Positions 16,684-25,716 of a stretch of DNA of 64,000 nucleotides are shown piece by piece. The stretch covers positions 1-64,000 of the forward strand of contig JACRBH010000148.1 in the NCBI GenBank assembly GCA_016234535.1, read 5' to 3'. The translations under genes were made by a program, and so were the position numbers. Every line of letters starts with the position of its first letter. The stretch's first letter is position 1. The notes under the pieces were generated by a model that had not been told where the DNA came from, searched no databases, and saw only the letters and a list, made by a program, of their open reading frames with translations. This DNA comes from Chloroflexota bacterium. GTDB lineage: Bacteria; Chloroflexota; Anaerolineae; Anaerolineales; Villigracilaceae.

Positions 16684-18302
16684 AGAAAAGCGCAAACAAA
16701 AACGATTTCACGTCACTGCTCTTCGGCCTGACAGATAAAAGCGTGGAGTTCAGGAATAGATGGCGCAGCCTGGCCGGCGCAGCTGTATGGCTTATGCTAA
16801 GCGGCTTTACCATGGTACTTACAGTTTTGAGCGTGTGGACACAACTAAGGGCACAGGGACAGATTCCCAGCGCAATCCTCATTGGCATGAGCCTGTTCAA
16901 ATACGTTCCCCTGCTGGCAGTGGTTTACAGCCTCTCGAAAAAGATGGCGGCTAAATATCTCGATGATATTTATGAATTAGATAACGAAGACCTTGCGGCT
17001 GAATTTCTCGAGGAAGTAACCTTCGGTTACGGCGGCGAAAAGATCACGATCAAGGAAGGCAAGATTTCCGAAAACGATGAAAGATCGCCTCTCATTCTTA
17101 TCGGCGGGCCGGGCGAAATTCAGGTCAACCTCGACAGCGTGGCGCTCCTTGAAAAAGTGGATGGAGAGCCAAAAGTCATTTTTCCGCGAAATGATCCGTG
17201 GGAACTTGGCAGGTTCGAGCGCATCCGTGAGATCGGAAAATTTGACGAGGTGGGCAAACGCGAATACGCCATTATTAACCTGCGCGACCAATTCGTCAGC
17301 GGCCTTTCGGTTAAGTCACGCACGAAAGACGGCATCCCGATAGAAGCGCAAGGCATCAAAGTGATCTTCAGCCTGCTGCGCAGGCAGCAAAAAGATGACA
17401 AGGTGCAGGGTGACGCGTATTTATTCGATGAAGCCGCAGTCCGGGCGCTTGTCTATAATCAGACCACCATCACCCCTGTGCCATCCACCGCATCCGGAGT
17501 AGCTTTCCCGTGGGATACGACCGTGATTCCGCTCATCATTTCCGAGCTTGAAGATTTGATAAGGTCACGCACGCTCAGCGAAGTCCTCGCCAGCATCAGC
17601 CAAAAGGAAGTGGACCATGCCTCGTCCAACGACCAGACCATTGCGCAGATGCGGATCGAGATGACCGGCCAACAAACAGTTCCGGGCGAAAGAAAAGAAT
17701 CCCAGGCGCCAAACTTTGAATCCCGCTCGCGAATTACCGCTCAATTCTTCAACAAACAGTTCAAAGAGAAAGCCGCCAAACTTGGCGTATCTGTTGAGTG
17801 GATAGACATCGGTACCTGGCAGCTTCCAAGCAATCTGATCCTCGATAAACACAAGGAAGCCTGGAATCTTTCACGCGAGAACGCAAAGAAACGCGACGCG
17901 GTTGAACGTTCTGGAAAGCGCCATGAAATGGCAGAGATCATGAATCTTGTAAACAATGTTGTCATTTCAAGCTACGAAAAAATCAGCACGTCGCGCAGCA
18001 GTTCGAACAAGGAAAAGGAAGTATCCATCAAGGAATTGGAAAAGGAAATCAAGGAATTGGAATCAGTGGTTTCTTTCCCGGAATTCAGAAGACAATATTT
18101 CCAACAGGAAGCCAGCAAGAGCGACGCCAAAGTCGTTGCGCAGGAAATGCTGAAGGCCTTTCGCAAGGAATTGATCGCGGGAAAAACACTGATCGAGAAC
18201 GATAACCGGCCTTTGGAAGAAAAGCAGGAAGAACTCGCGCGCATCGAAAAAGCATTGGCCAACCTGACCATGCTCACCCCTCACTGGGTAAGGCCTTCAT
18301 GA
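16680..18302 (+). CDS. SPFH/band-7-like membrane protein B
   Basis: 540 aa. Two N-terminal helices (about 30-55 and 65-85), then a domain similar to that of protein A: SRTKDGIPIEAQGIKVIFSL matches its DGFEVSPTISIRFSI segment, and AKLGVSVEWIDIGTWQLP matches its SRGLEIMEVRIHNI. The C-terminal third is a long charged coiled-coil (VSIKELEKEIKELESVVSF and onward). The pair is coupled by ATGA overlaps, both to each other and to psuG, suggesting a hetero-oligomeric membrane complex. Function unknown; no protease gene of the NfeD or FtsH type is next to it. Confidence 0.6.
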   Translation: MKKSANKNDFTSLLFGLTDKSVEFRNRWRSLAGAAVWLMLSGFTMVLTVLSVWTQLRAQGQIPSAILIGMSLFKYVPLLAVVYSLSKKMAAKYLDDIYELDNEDLAAEFLEEVTFGYGGEKITIKEGKISENDERSPLILIGGPGEIQVNLDSVALLEKVDGEPKVIFPRNDPWELGRFERIREIGKFDEVGKREYAIINLRDQFVSGLSVKSRTKDGIPIEAQGIKVIFSLLRRQQKDDKVQGDAYLFDEAAVRALVYNQTTITPVPSTASGVAFPWDTTVIPLIISELEDLIRSRTLSEVLASISQKEVDHASSNDQTIAQMRIEMTGQQTVPGERKESQAPNFESRSRITAQFFNKQFKEKAAKLGVSVEWIDIGTWQLPSNLILDKHKEAWNLSRENAKKRDAVERSGKRHEMAEIMNLVNNVVISSYEKISTSRSSSNKEKEVSIKELEKEIKELESVVSFPEFRRQYFQQEASKSDAKVVAQEMLKAFRKELIAGKTLIENDNRPLEEKQEELARIEKALANLTMLTPHWVRPS

Positions 18303-19225
18303 AAAACCCCAACATCACTCTTTCTCCCGAGATCGCGCGCGCGTTAAATTTCGGCACACCTGTCGTTGCGCTCGAATCAACTGTCATTACACACGGGCTT
18401 CCGCAGCCGCAAAATTTGGAATTGGCGCGCGACATGGAACAACAAGTACGCGACCATGATGCGGTACCGGCCACCGTCGCACTGCTTGACGGAGAAATCC
18501 GCATCGGTCTTTCGGACGGGGAGTTGGTACGGCTTTCTGAGTCAGACTCGGTGCTCAAAGTGAGTCACCGTGATTTCGCCACAGCCATCGTCAAAAAGAA
18601 GAATGGCGGCACTACGGTCGCCGGGACAATGTTCGCTTCACAGTTGGTGGGAATCAAAGTCTTTGCCACTGGAGGAATCGGCGGCGTCCACAAAGAATCA
18701 GCGTTTGATATTTCAACGGATTTGCACGCACTGGCGGAGATTCCCATGATCGTTGTCTGCGCGGGCGCGAAAGCCATTTTGGATTTGCCCGCAACTTTGG
18801 AATATCTTGAAACCATGGGCGTGCCTGTCGTCGGTTATCAAACTGACGAATTTCCAGCATTCTATTCGCGCGAAAGCGGACTGAATGTGAGCGTGCGATT
18901 GGATTCGCCCAAAGAGGTCGCAGACTTCGCTCAGGCACACTGGAGGCTTGGGATGCGCAGCGCTGTCCTCGTGACGAATCCTGTCCCTGAAACAGAAGCC
19001 ATCTCAAAGTCCGAAATGGAACCGATGATTGCCAAAGCGTCCGCAGAAGCGATCGAGCAGGAAATCCACGGGCAGAAACTCACTCCGTTTTTATTAAGTC
19101 GCATCAGTGAATTGACAGAGGGGAAATCCCTGCGCACGAATCTGGCATTATTGTTGAACAATGCGCGTCTCGCCGCGCGGATCGCAGCAGAGATGAAAAC
19201 AAGCAAACAAGTGAAGGCAATATAG
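18299..19225 (+). CDS. psuG: pseudouridine-5'-phosphate glycosidase
   Basis: Reversibly splits pseudouridine 5'-phosphate to uracil and ribose-5-phosphate, acting in pseudouridine breakdown in the cytoplasm. The protein (308 aa, typical) carries VVALESTVITHGLPQPQN, PATVALLDGEIRIGL, the NGGTTVAGTM segment and FATGGIGGVHKESAFDIS, the family's phosphate- and Mn-binding and Schiff-base regions. The usual kinase partner psuK is not adjacent. The start overlaps the SPFH-like gene by 4 bases, an odd pairing that suggests read-through expression rather than common function. Confidence 0.93.
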   Translation: MKNPNITLSPEIARALNFGTPVVALESTVITHGLPQPQNLELARDMEQQVRDHDAVPATVALLDGEIRIGLSDGELVRLSESDSVLKVSHRDFATAIVKKKNGGTTVAGTMFASQLVGIKVFATGGIGGVHKESAFDISTDLHALAEIPMIVVCAGAKAILDLPATLEYLETMGVPVVGYQTDEFPAFYSRESGLNVSVRLDSPKEVADFAQAHWRLGMRSAVLVTNPVPETEAISKSEMEPMIAKASAEAIEQEIHGQKLTPFLLSRISELTEGKSLRTNLALLLNNARLAARIAAEMKTSKQVKAI

Positions 19226-19231
19226 GTTATG

Positions 19232-19271
19232 TCGTTGCGAGGAGCGCACTTGTTCTTCCCGCAGCGACATG
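19232..19271. repeat. short REP-like palindrome
   Basis: TGTCGTTGCGAGGAGCG and the opposed GCAGCGACAT form an incomplete version of the GTCATTGCGAG palindromes seen at 19933, 27780 and 37740. It fills the gap between psuG and the SRPBCC gene. Confidence 0.45.
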
Positions 19272-19281
19272 AAAGGTAACC

Positions 19282-19671
19282 ATGAAAAACGAGTTCGTTC
19301 TTACTGTTACGATCAATGCAAAAGCAGAAACGATCTATAAAGCATGGCTCTCGACGGAAGGACACAAGGCGATCACGGGCAGTCCCGCAAAAGTGGACGG
19401 CACCGTGAATGGCGACTTCACCGCGTGGGATGGTTACATCTGGGGCATGTTTTTGGAATTGGAACCGAACCGCCGCATTCTGCAGGCCTGGCGCACAGCA
19501 GAGTTTCCATCGGAGGCGGAAGATTCGATTGTTGAAATTCTATTGGAAGAAAACCACACTAGTACTAAATTGACTCTCAAACATTGGAATATCCCTGAAG
19601 GTCAGGCGGAGGGTTATAAATCAGGCTGGGAGGATTTTTATTTCAAGCCGATGAAAAAGCATTTTGGTTAA
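19282..19671 (+). CDS. AHSA1/SRPBCC-family protein
   Basis: 129 aa with the START/Bet-v1-like pattern of the Aha1-C-terminal (AHSA1) family: EFVLTVTINAKAETIYKAW, GDFTAWDGYIWGMFLELEP, RRILQAWRTAEFP, and the terminal WEDFYFKPMKKHFG. These small helix-grip proteins bind hydrophobic ligands or chaperones; substrates are usually unknown. GAAAGGTAACC precedes the ATG as ribosome binding site. Confidence 0.82.
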   Translation: MKNEFVLTVTINAKAETIYKAWLSTEGHKAITGSPAKVDGTVNGDFTAWDGYIWGMFLELEPNRRILQAWRTAEFPSEAEDSIVEILLEENHTSTKLTLKHWNIPEGQAEGYKSGWEDFYFKPMKKHFG

Positions 19672-19794
19672 TCCTGTTTTGCAGGATGGAACTTAAGAAC
19701 CCGCCTTGGAAAGACCGTTTCGTCCTGCTTTTTTGAGGCACGGACAACACGGATCAAACTGATTTTCACGGAAAAATATTTTAGGGTCAATAAA

Positions 19795-19930
19795 TTAATA
19801 ACTCACCTTACGCAAAAAAGTTGGATTGCGGGCTTTAGTCCGCGTTTTCGGCAAGAAGCGGACTAAAGCCCGCAATCCGAACAAAAAAACAGGCTTCTTG
19901 AAGAAAACTGCGTAAGGTGAGTTAATAACT
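19795..19930. repeat. MITE-like element, copy 2, with 21-bp inner hairpin
   Basis: The outer ends ACTCACCTTACGCA and TGCGTAAGGTGAGT are perfect inverted repeats, flanked by TTAATA-type AT runs. Inside is a near-symmetric hairpin, GGATTGCGGGCTTTAGTCCG and its complement, separated by about 17 bases. Same ends as the copy at 15081. No ORF. It abuts the REP-like repeat at 19933. Confidence 0.75.
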
Positions 19931-19932
19931 TC

Positions 19933-20020
19933 CGTCATTGCGAGGAGGGTGAACTTCCCGGCGAAGCAATCTCCCTCACAAAAAGGAGATTGCTTCGCCC
20001 TATCGGGCTCGCAAGGACGA
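19933..20020. repeat. REP-like palindrome (GTCATTGCGAGG family)
   Basis: The outer half reads CGTCATTGCGAGG and the far side CTCGCAAGGACG. The inner stem is a perfect 14 bp, GCGAAGCAATCTCC/GGAGATTGCTTCGC. Related copies occur at 27780 and 37740. The following 20021-20278 shows no gene. Confidence 0.75.
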
Positions 20021-20278
20021 GGTTGCGGGAAGTTATATTTTTACGAACTCTTAGTCTCTCCCGTTTCCAGCGGAAAAATTTAGTTTTCTCGTTAAAAACG
20101 GTAGTGCCAGGTTTTATAAACCCGCTTTTTGTCGGTGTTTTCTGTGTGCGAAGCGTACGTGTCCAACCAAATGAACGGAGCGTCGCTGTCACTCAGGGAA
20201 TATGGCTGGATGCGCACGGTGAATTAATGCGTGGCGCATGAGATATCGGATCGAAATAGCGGAAGTAAAGGGTGTATT

Positions 20279-23200
20279 ATGGAAATTCCAAGGTCAGATC
20301 CCAAACAATCGCTGATCAATCAATTTGAACATGCGGCATTTCAAAATGACAAGCAGGCAATGGTGGGTTTGATGCATCTGATGATCATCATCACCTGTAT
20401 GATCGGTGGAAGTGTTATGTATTTCTACGACATGAACTCCTATCTGTCATTGTTCCTGCTCGGGTTCGTCTGTTTTTTTGGATGGCTCCTGAACCGCGCA
20501 GGTCACTCGAGAAGCTCGGCTGTAATCCTGATTGCCGCCCTATTAATTGTCATTCAATTCAATATTTTTGTGGGTTTTGGAATCCATGATGTGGCGATCA
20601 TTGCCTGGCCTGCATTAATTTTCTTCTCTGGGTTGCTTTTTAGCTGGCGGATAATCCCATACTTCACTGCGGTTATTATGGGTCTGGCCATTGTGACCAA
20701 ATTAATTCCCAACACGCAATTTCTTTTCGATTATTCCGATACCGGCGACCTGATCGTGATGCTGTTAATTCTGCTGGCATTCAGCGTCATTACCATTTCA
20801 CTCCTGCGCGGTAATGAGCATTTGATCCAAACCTTGCGTCAGTCGGATGAAAGATTCCACGCGCTGATAGAACATGGGCGGGACAACATTTCCCTTCTGG
20901 CGGCGGACGGAACCTTGCTATGGGAAAGCCCTTCGGTTGACAATACGCTGGGGTACGCGCGGAATCAGTTTGTGGGACACAACATTTTCGAGCTGATGCA
21001 TCCCAGCGATCAAGCGTGGACAAGCGACATGTACGCGCAAGTCGTTCAGGTGCCAGGGAGTATTCAAGAGGGCGCCTTCCGCCTGTTGCACGCCGACGGT
21101 ACCTGGCGCTGGATCGAGTGCTCGGCCACCAATCTGCTCAATGAGCCGAATGTTCAAGCAATTGTGCTCAACTATCGCGACATTACCAAGCGCAAGCAAG
21201 CGGAAGAGACATTACACGAAAGCGAGGAGCGTTATCGAACACTATTCCAGGAAGCTAGCGACGGCACATTCTACCTGTCCACTGACCTCCAGATTTTGGC
21301 GGTAAACGAATCGTTCGCAAGGATGCACGGTTATAGTGTGGAAGAAATGCAAGGGATGCGTCTTCAGGACCTGGATACACCGGAAAGCGCGCGCCTATCG
21401 CCTGAAAGGATAAGGCGCGTTATGGCCGGGGAGGTCATCGAATTCGAGTCGGAACATTATCACAAGAATGGGCATACCTTTCCCCTGGCAGTGTCAACAG
21501 GCTTGATCTCCGTGGGCGGTAAACAAATCATCCAGGCATTTCACCGCGATATTACCGAACGCAAACACTCGGAACAGGCACTTATGTCGAGCGAAGCTCG
21601 TTTTCGCGCGGTTGTGCAAACGGCAAATGACGCAATCATCACAATGGATACCCACGGAAATATTGTCTTTTGGAATCCTGCGGCTGAAACTATTTTCGGT
21701 TATTCAACCAATGAAGTGATCGGCGCGCCTGTTAGCCAGATTGTGCCTGAACAATTCCGAGAGTTGCAGCGCCACGGCGTTGCGCGCGCCCTTTCAAGTA
21801 ATGAGAGGAAAATTACGGGGGGGACGGTGGAGGTCACAGGGCTGGCAAAAGACGGCAGGGAATTCCCCATTGAAATGTCACTGGCTGAGTGGAAGACGCA
21901 GGAGGGTATCTTCTTTACGGCCGTCATCCGCGATGTCAGCGAGCGCAGATATTCGGAGGAACGAATCCTGCAAAGCGAAAAGAAATACCGTGAACTCTTT
22001 CAGGTCAACAAAGATGGGATCGCCGTTTTCCTTCTGAATCCGAACGGGCCCCCCGGCATTTTTGTCGAGCTCAATAACGCCGCTCCCAAAATGCTCGGCT
22101 ATACCAGGGACGAAATGCTTAAACTAACGCCGATGATGCTCGAACCGTATACGACGCAAGAACAATTGCAATTTAGGCAATCTGAATTCGAATTGAAGGG
22201 AGCCGCGAATTTCGAAACGATCCTTCTGCATAAAAACGGGCGTCCGGTTTTTACCGAGATCACCGCGCAGTTGATTCACTATGAAGGCAAGCCAGCAATC
22301 ATGAACATCGTGCGCGATATCACCGAACGCAAACAACATGAAAACGAACTGCAAGCCATCGCCATAGTCAGCGAAGCGTTACGCACTGCGTCAACCCGCG
22401 CCGAGATGCTGCCAGTTATTTTGGAACAATTGAGCAGGCTGCTCCACTGCGAATCAATGTCGGTTGAGATTATCGATCCCATCAACGGCGATGCCGTGGT
22501 CGAAGCGGCGTACGGAGCGTGGGCCTCGCTTATCGGTTTTCGCCAGCCATCAGGAACGGGTATGAATGCCGTTATCAGCAAGACAAGACGTCCGCATCAC
22601 AACAATAATATCAAGGGTGGTTCAAGGATCGGCATCCCAGCTTATTCAATGGACAATATTCCTGCGAGCGCTGGCGTGCCTTTGATTGCACAAGACCAGG
22701 TGATTGGTTTTCTATGGATGGGACATAGCAAGAATATCTCGGAAAATGAAGTCCGCCTGCTTGTTGCGGTAGCCGATATTGCCGCGAACGCAATTTATCG
22801 CGCGACCCTGCACGAACAAACCCAGAAGGATGCAACCGACCTCGCGCGCGCGTACGATTCAACGCTGGAAGGCTGGGCGCACGCGCTCGAACTGCGCGAT
22901 CAGGAAACCGAAGGTCACACACGCCGCGTGGTGCAAATGACACTTGATCTGGCGCTTGCGATGGGAATCAGAGAAAGTGAATTGGAAAATGTTCAACGCG
23001 GCGCGCTTCTACACGACATCGGTAAAATGGGAATTCCCGATTCGATCCTGCTCAAGCCGGGCACGCTGAACGAACGCGAGTGGGAAGTCATGCGGCAGCA
23101 TCCTGCGCACGCGTACAGGCTTTTGGGACCCATTGAATATTTACACCCCGCAGTGGATATTCCATACTGCCATCACGAAAAGTGGGACGGCACAGGATAT

Positions 23201-23395
23201 CCGCGAGGTTTGAAAGGAGAAGAGATTCCATTGGCAGCGCGCATCTTTGCCATTGTGGATGTATGGGATGCCCTGACCTCAGACCGGCCGTATCGTCTGG
23301 CATGGTCGAAGGATAAGGCGCTGGCGCACATTTCCGAACAAAGCGGCAGGCATTTTGAACCGGCTGTGGTGGAAGCGTTTTTGAAAATCATCTAG
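20279..23395 (+). CDS. membrane PAS-GAF-HD-GYP cyclic-di-GMP phosphodiesterase
   Basis: 1038 aa sensor enzyme. About six transmembrane helices occupy roughly residues 30-185, then four PAS modules (boundaries marked by phrases such as NYRDITKRKQAEETL, FHRDITERKHSEQAL, VIRDVSERRYSEERI and IVRDITERKQHENEL), a GAF domain (about 720-850) and a C-terminal HD-GYP domain. The HD pair is in LLHDIGKMGIPDSILLKPG and the GYP motif in HHEKWDGTGYPRGL, so c-di-GMP hydrolysis is expected. The PAS domains make it responsive to redox, light or ligands, which cannot be specified. I chose the ATG at 20279 after AAAGGGTG rather than the ORF start at 20231. No diguanylate cyclase domain is present. Confidence 0.92.
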   Translation: MEIPRSDPKQSLINQFEHAAFQNDKQAMVGLMHLMIIITCMIGGSVMYFYDMNSYLSLFLLGFVCFFGWLLNRAGHSRSSAVILIAALLIVIQFNIFVGFGIHDVAIIAWPALIFFSGLLFSWRIIPYFTAVIMGLAIVTKLIPNTQFLFDYSDTGDLIVMLLILLAFSVITISLLRGNEHLIQTLRQSDERFHALIEHGRDNISLLAADGTLLWESPSVDNTLGYARNQFVGHNIFELMHPSDQAWTSDMYAQVVQVPGSIQEGAFRLLHADGTWRWIECSATNLLNEPNVQAIVLNYRDITKRKQAEETLHESEERYRTLFQEASDGTFYLSTDLQILAVNESFARMHGYSVEEMQGMRLQDLDTPESARLSPERIRRVMAGEVIEFESEHYHKNGHTFPLAVSTGLISVGGKQIIQAFHRDITERKHSEQALMSSEARFRAVVQTANDAIITMDTHGNIVFWNPAAETIFGYSTNEVIGAPVSQIVPEQFRELQRHGVARALSSNERKITGGTVEVTGLAKDGREFPIEMSLAEWKTQEGIFFTAVIRDVSERRYSEERILQSEKKYRELFQVNKDGIAVFLLNPNGPPGIFVELNNAAPKMLGYTRDEMLKLTPMMLEPYTTQEQLQFRQSEFELKGAANFETILLHKNGRPVFTEITAQLIHYEGKPAIMNIVRDITERKQHENELQAIAIVSEALRTASTRAEMLPVILEQLSRLLHCESMSVEIIDPINGDAVVEAAYGAWASLIGFRQPSGTGMNAVISKTRRPHHNNNIKGGSRIGIPAYSMDNIPASAGVPLIAQDQVIGFLWMGHSKNISENEVRLLVAVADIAANAIYRATLHEQTQKDATDLARAYDSTLEGWAHALELRDQETEGHTRRVVQMTLDLALAMGIRESELENVQRGALLHDIGKMGIPDSILLKPGTLNEREWEVMRQHPAHAYRLLGPIEYLHPAVDIPYCHHEKWDGTGYPRGLKGEEIPLAARIFAIVDVWDALTSDRPYRLAWSKDKALAHISEQSGRHFEPAVVEAFLKII

Positions 23396-23427
23396 CGCGG
23401 AATTGCCATGCCAGCAGAAGAGTTGCT

Positions 23428-23910
23428 TCACCCTTCCAACAACTCCTTCACCAAACTCTCCGGCACCTGCACAGCGACCAGTTCCCCGCGCACGGTGCTC
23501 ACGCCATTAACCACGATCCATTCTTCAATTACAACCTTGCGTCCCTTAACTTCCTTCACCCTGGCGCGAATCTCCAACACAGGCCCCAATGGCGTGGGCT
23601 TAAGATAGTCTACGTGTAAAGAGGCGGTGAGATAACGCAGAGGCGGCTCGCTGTCCATGGCGCGGTTTTCAGCGCGATAGCCTGCGGCGGCGGCAGTTCC
23701 CGTGCCGTGGCAATCCACCAGCGAGGCGAGCAGTCCGCCGTACACATAGCCGGGGATGGCGGTGTGATACGGCTTGGGCTGAAAGTGGCAAACTGATTCC
23801 TCTCCATCCCAAAAACTTTTTATTTGATGTCCCAGTTCATTCATGCTTCCGCATCCGTAACAATGAGCGAAGTATTCAGGGTAATAATCTTGAAATGCTT
23901 TTTCGGTCAT
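23428..23910 (-). CDS. PaaI-like hotdog-fold thioesterase
   Basis: 160 aa. The pattern HCYGCGSMNELGHQIKSFWDG, YVYGGLLASLVDCHGTG and LHVDYLKPTPLG is typical of small hotdog acyl-CoA thioesterases, with the Asp of LVDCH at the usual catalytic position. The substrate is unknown. The ATG at 23910 follows GAAGGA; a run of GATTTTG heptamers lies immediately upstream. Convergent to the HD-GYP gene, 32 bases away. Confidence 0.83.
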   Translation of the reverse strand: MTEKAFQDYYPEYFAHCYGCGSMNELGHQIKSFWDGEESVCHFQPKPYHTAIPGYVYGGLLASLVDCHGTGTAAAAGYRAENRAMDSEPPLRYLTASLHVDYLKPTPLGPVLEIRARVKEVKGRKVVIEEWIVVNGVSTVRGELVAVQVPESLVKELLEG

Positions 23911-23923
23911 GGAAAATTCCTTC

Positions 23924-23963
23924 GATTTTGGATTTTGGATTTTGGATTTTGGATTTTGGATTT
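23924..23963. repeat. heptanucleotide tandem repeat (GATTTTG)5
   Basis: Five perfect copies of GATTTTG plus a partial sixth lie between two minus-strand genes, 13 bases upstream of the thioesterase start. A slippage-prone array that could vary spacing to an upstream promoter. Confidence 0.85.
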
Positions 23964-23971
23964 ACGATTTT

Positions 23972-24808
23972 TTATGGTGTGGGGGTTTCTGTGATCAATC
24001 CGGGGGTACCGGTCGATGTGGGAGTTGAAAGATTATCCTGAACAATAAAACGCCCGACTACTTTCCATTCGTATCCCATAAAGATCTGAACTTCATACGA
24101 ACCGGCCAGCCACCCGCCGACAGGATCGGAGCATTCGGTATAGCCGCCAATCCCGCCTGTGCCGCCATTCCAGGGCTGGGTCTCATAACAGACCAGTTGC
24201 GCATCGCGGTACCAGAGCGCGGTCCATTGAACGCCCGGGAGCGTATTGTTGTAATCGAATCCGGCGTACATGGTTTGGATTGGAAGCTCAAAAACCGTTT
24301 TGGGATCGACCGGGTTCGTGCCGTCGAAATTAGTCGAAAATTGAAGCGGAGTGAATACCGCATCCGGGTTGGGAGTCACCTGCCCTTCAAACAAAGCCTC
24401 AATGGCAACTGGCAGGAATGGCGTAAGGGTCAGCGTTGGTGTATCTGAAACCGATGGCGTAAGTGTAATGGTCGGCACCAATGTGAGAGTAGGCGTTAAC
24501 GTGATCGTTGGCGTTAAAGTAATAGTAGGTGTCAGTGATGAAGTAGGTGATGGCGGGAAATAAACATAAGCCATTGGCTCGCCATAAAAGGGAAGCCACA
24601 AAGCGCAGGCAAATAACATCAAAGCGAGGACAAACAACTGCAATGCGTTGAAATTGTAGCGGCGGCGGCGCATGTTATAGAAGGATAATTTATACGTCGC
24701 CTGAATATTACGAGCCGCCTGCATATTTTTAATTGCAGCACGAACCGCAACGACCGTGCCTGCCACGGCAAAAAACGCCAAAACAAAAATCCCTGCGCGA
24801 ATATCCAT
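23972..24808 (-). CDS. membrane protein with Thr/Pro repeat stalk and extracytoplasmic domain
   Basis: 278 aa from the ATG at 24808 (the ORF track starts 16 codons earlier). Two hydrophobic helices flank a basic loop (YNMRRRRYNFNALQLF), then a low-complexity stalk made of TLTPTI repeats, then a soluble beta-rich domain of about 150 residues (DPKTVFELPIQTMYAGFDY, PWNGGTGGIGGYTECSD, GSYEVQIFMGYEWKVVGRF). The last part resembles a carbohydrate- or ligand-binding sandwich, but I do not recognise a family. The Thr/Pro stalk is common in surface proteins of Anaerolineae. The TLTP-coding DNA is itself repetitive, so length variation is likely. Confidence 0.7.
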   Translation of the reverse strand: MDIRAGIFVLAFFAVAGTVVAVRAAIKNMQAARNIQATYKLSFYNMRRRRYNFNALQLFVLALMLFACALWLPFYGEPMAYVYFPPSPTSSLTPTITLTPTITLTPTLTLVPTITLTPSVSDTPTLTLTPFLPVAIEALFEGQVTPNPDAVFTPLQFSTNFDGTNPVDPKTVFELPIQTMYAGFDYNNTLPGVQWTALWYRDAQLVCYETQPWNGGTGGIGGYTECSDPVGGWLAGSYEVQIFMGYEWKVVGRFIVQDNLSTPTSTGTPGLITETPTP

Positions 24809-24867
24809 GAACAGGATTATAACGTCAAACGCCCGGCCCTGAACGCAGCGCCTCAAAGGGTTAACGT

Positions 24868-24873
24868 TATAAT
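24868..24873 (+). promoter_or_regulatory. -10 element, leaderless start of isopentenyl phosphate kinase
   Basis: TATAAT ends 6 bases before the ATG at 24880. Transcription would begin at that ATG, which supports it over the upstream GTG at 24874. Confidence 0.5.
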
Positions 24874-24879
24874 GTGGCC

Positions 24880-25695
24880 ATGGCCAACGAAATCATCTTT
24901 CTCAAACTGGGTGGATCACTGATCACAGACAAGGATAAACCCTACACCCCGCGACTCGACAAACTAAAGGAACTGGCACTGGAAATAAAAACGGTCCTGG
25001 ACTCAAACCCGGGCCTGCTCCTGATTCTCGGGCATGGTTCCGGCTCCTTTGGACACACCGCCGCGAAGAAATACGGCACGCGCAATGGGCTTCCTGCTCA
25101 AGGCGGCGGGAGCAAACGCTATTGGTATGGCTTTGCAGAAGTCAAGTATCAAGCCGCAGAACTCACCCGCCACGTGATCGAGTCGCTGCTCAACGCCGGG
25201 CTGCCCGCGATTTCAATTCATCCATCCTCATCCATGATTTCAGATAATCGAAAAGTTACATATCATAATATATTGGCTATACGCAAATCTTTAACAGCAC
25301 ATCTTCTGCCAGTTGTGCATGGCGATGTGGCCTTTGACGAATCTCTTGGCGGGACGATCCTGTCTACAGAGGATGTATTTGCCTTTCTCGCGGAACAGTT
25401 CTCCCCTACGCGGATTTTGCTGGCAGGCATCGAAGCCGGGGTGTGGGAGGATTTCCCAGCGAGGACAAAACTTGTTAAACAGATTCAACTGTCAGATTAC
25501 GAGAAGATGCGCGCAGGAATCGGCGGCTCGACCAGCACCGACGTCACTGGTGGGATGAAGGCCAAAGTGGAGGAAATGCTTGAATTGATCAAAAAAAATA
25601 AAGGTTTGACTGTACAAATCTTCTCTGCGGAAGAAAATGGATTCTTGACTCGGGCTTTGAATGGTGAAAACGTGGGCACACTCTTGATTGAATGA
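24880..25695 (+). CDS. isopentenyl phosphate kinase
   Basis: Amino-acid-kinase-fold enzyme that phosphorylates isopentenyl phosphate to isopentenyl diphosphate, the last step of the alternative mevalonate pathway known from archaea and some Chloroflexota such as Roseiflexus. LKLGGSLITDKDKPYTPR binds nucleotide, LILGHGSGSFGHTAAKKYG carries the catalytic His typical of IPK, and GGSTSTDVTGGMKAKVEEM is the C-terminal signature. 271 aa. No other mevalonate gene lies in the window. The start is chosen from the leaderless promoter; a GTG two codons earlier is possible. Glutamate 5-kinase or uridylate kinase are less likely because of the GSFGH motif. Confidence 0.87.
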   Translation: MANEIIFLKLGGSLITDKDKPYTPRLDKLKELALEIKTVLDSNPGLLLILGHGSGSFGHTAAKKYGTRNGLPAQGGGSKRYWYGFAEVKYQAAELTRHVIESLLNAGLPAISIHPSSSMISDNRKVTYHNILAIRKSLTAHLLPVVHGDVAFDESLGGTILSTEDVFAFLAEQFSPTRILLAGIEAGVWEDFPARTKLVKQIQLSDYEKMRAGIGGSTSTDVTGGMKAKVEEMLELIKKNKGLTVQIFSAEENGFLTRALNGENVGTLLIE

Positions 25696-25716
25696 CAAAG
25701 AGGTGACGAAACGCTC

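Noticed and set aside
23924-23963. Possible CRISPR fragment
   Set aside because: The units are 7 bases long with no spacers, so this is a simple tandem repeat. No CRISPR array or cas gene was seen anywhere in the window.
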